A stretch of DNA of 64,000 bases from assembly GCA_029959195.1 (NCBI GenBank), contig CP114119.1, positions 1,984,001 to 2,048,000 on the forward strand, in the 5' to 3' direction. Within the stretch, counting starts at the first letter, position 1. Each line of letters opens with the position of its first letter. A program made the translations under genes and the position numbers. The stretch comes from Dictyophora rubrovolvata (taxonomy: Eukaryota > Basidiomycota > Agaricomycetes > Phallales > Phallaceae). Of the stretch, positions 63,644-64,000 are shown one piece after another. The notes under the pieces are model-generated. The model made no database searches. It was not told the origin of the DNA and worked only from the letters and a program-made list of their open reading frames with translations.

Positions 63644-64000
63644 ATGTCGAAGAGAGTTTCCTCAGGCTCAGACAACTCTGTCAGAAGACCCAAGAAACGC
63701 GAATTTGCAGCCCCCATACCTGAAGATGAAAATTTACTCAGATCGCAATTATCTGCACCCTCTTCCACTTCATTTTCCTTTCGTGCATTGCCTTCAAAAG
63801 AGGCACCAAGCCTTGTAACGCTATGCATCCGAACATTCGTAACTAATCTTCAAGTTTTGTTTACTGAGAGAGGAAAAGATATGACACAGTATTGGTTAAA
63901 AAGGCTTCCCGAAGCAATTATACCCAAACTTTTTGCCATCTTGAGCGACACGCATCCTACCTTAATTTCACATGGGCTCATAGTAGCTGTACGCCCATCT
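63644..64000 (+). CDS. 5' part of an unrecognised leucine-rich protein, cut by the window edge
   Basis: The ATG at 63644 opens a frame with no stop to the right edge: MSKRVSSGSDNSVRRPKKRE, then SLVTLCIRTFVTNLQVLFTE and WLKRLPEAIIPKLFAILSDT with HPTLISHGLI. The last codons may already be intron, since GTAGCT follows SHGLI near 63980. The regular Leu spacing and the basic Ser-rich leader recall RNI-like/Rad7-type leucine-rich repeat proteins, but with about 110 residues that is only a guess. An antisense open frame at 63622-63828 covers the same bases and is less protein-like. Confidence 0.6.
   Translation, partial: MSKRVSSGSDNSVRRPKKREFAAPIPEDENLLRSQLSAPSSTSFSFRALPSKEAPSLVTLCIRTFVTNLQVLFTERGKDMTQYWLKRLPEAIIPKLFAILSDTHPTLISHGLIVAVRPS

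Noticed and set aside
1-64000. Retrovirus-like or LTR elements, and secondary-metabolite or toxin clusters
   Set aside because: I saw no LTR pairs, gag-pol-like frames, synthase genes or toxin genes; the only transposon trace is the PIF1-like relic near 36 kb.

Overview
This window looks like ordinary nuclear DNA of a basidiomycete fungus, most likely an Agaricomycete. The genes are broken by many short GT-AG introns of about 48-60 bases. They lie close together on both strands and encode the conserved eukaryotic core repertoire. Several proteins (the PTM1-like membrane protein, the REV3 N-terminus, the dysferlin-domain protein, BDP1) read like the basidiomycete versions of their families as I remember them. 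Base composition is moderate and I see no rRNA, CRISPR or bacterial-type operon.

Layout: 0-11.7 kb holds one very large minus-strand gene, VPS13 (bulk lipid transfer), complete from start to stop. 11.7-14.0 kb is a gene-poor gap with two weak, divergent small-gene candidates. 14.0-19.0 kb (plus) holds an ELO fatty-acid elongase and a PH-C2-RasGAP protein. 19.1-28.6 kb (minus) is a tandem block: AP-2 alpha adaptin, a dsRBD-like plus DEAH-box RNA helicase with a mitochondrial-looking leader, and a dysferlin-domain protein. 28.6-33.9 kb (plus) is REV3, the catalytic subunit of DNA polymerase zeta, which starts head-to-head with the dysferlin-domain gene. 34.0-35.1 kb (minus) is PEX11. 35.6-36.9 kb carries a decayed PIF1-like helicase, best read as a Helitron relic. 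37.4-42.5 kb (plus) holds a PTM1/GPR107-like seven-TM protein and a membrane-anchored multicopper oxidase. 42.9-47.1 kb (minus) is RPB2. 47.4-55.7 kb (plus) holds CWC25, an unrecognised Cys-pair protein, and DDB1. 56.0-59.1 kb (plus) is an unrecognised coiled-coil protein with a C-terminal membrane anchor. 59.3-62.4 kb (minus) holds an unrecognised basic protein and BDP1. 62.5-63.4 kb (plus) is a small four-helix voltage-sensor-like membrane protein. The right edge cuts a plus-strand gene whose first exon starts at 63644.

The genes do not form one pathway. Loose themes are lipids and membranes (VPS13, ELO, AP-2, PTM1-like, PEX11), DNA damage (REV3, DDB1), and transcription or splicing (RPB2, BDP1, CWC25). 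I found no convincing new multi-gene system. The most unusual signal is in the multicopper oxidase: the copper-ligand motif WHSH can only be read through a 5-base exon, and a further 3-base exon restores the usual spacing of the motif. Other points worth a look are a 9-base exon in the coiled-coil gene, the pore-less voltage-sensor-like protein, the near-zero spacing around the dysferlin-domain gene, and a stop-free intron inside the most conserved block of RPB2.

Gene ends and exon joins were derived by eye from reading frame, splice sites and remembered family alignments. Internal exon borders of the largest genes are approximate.
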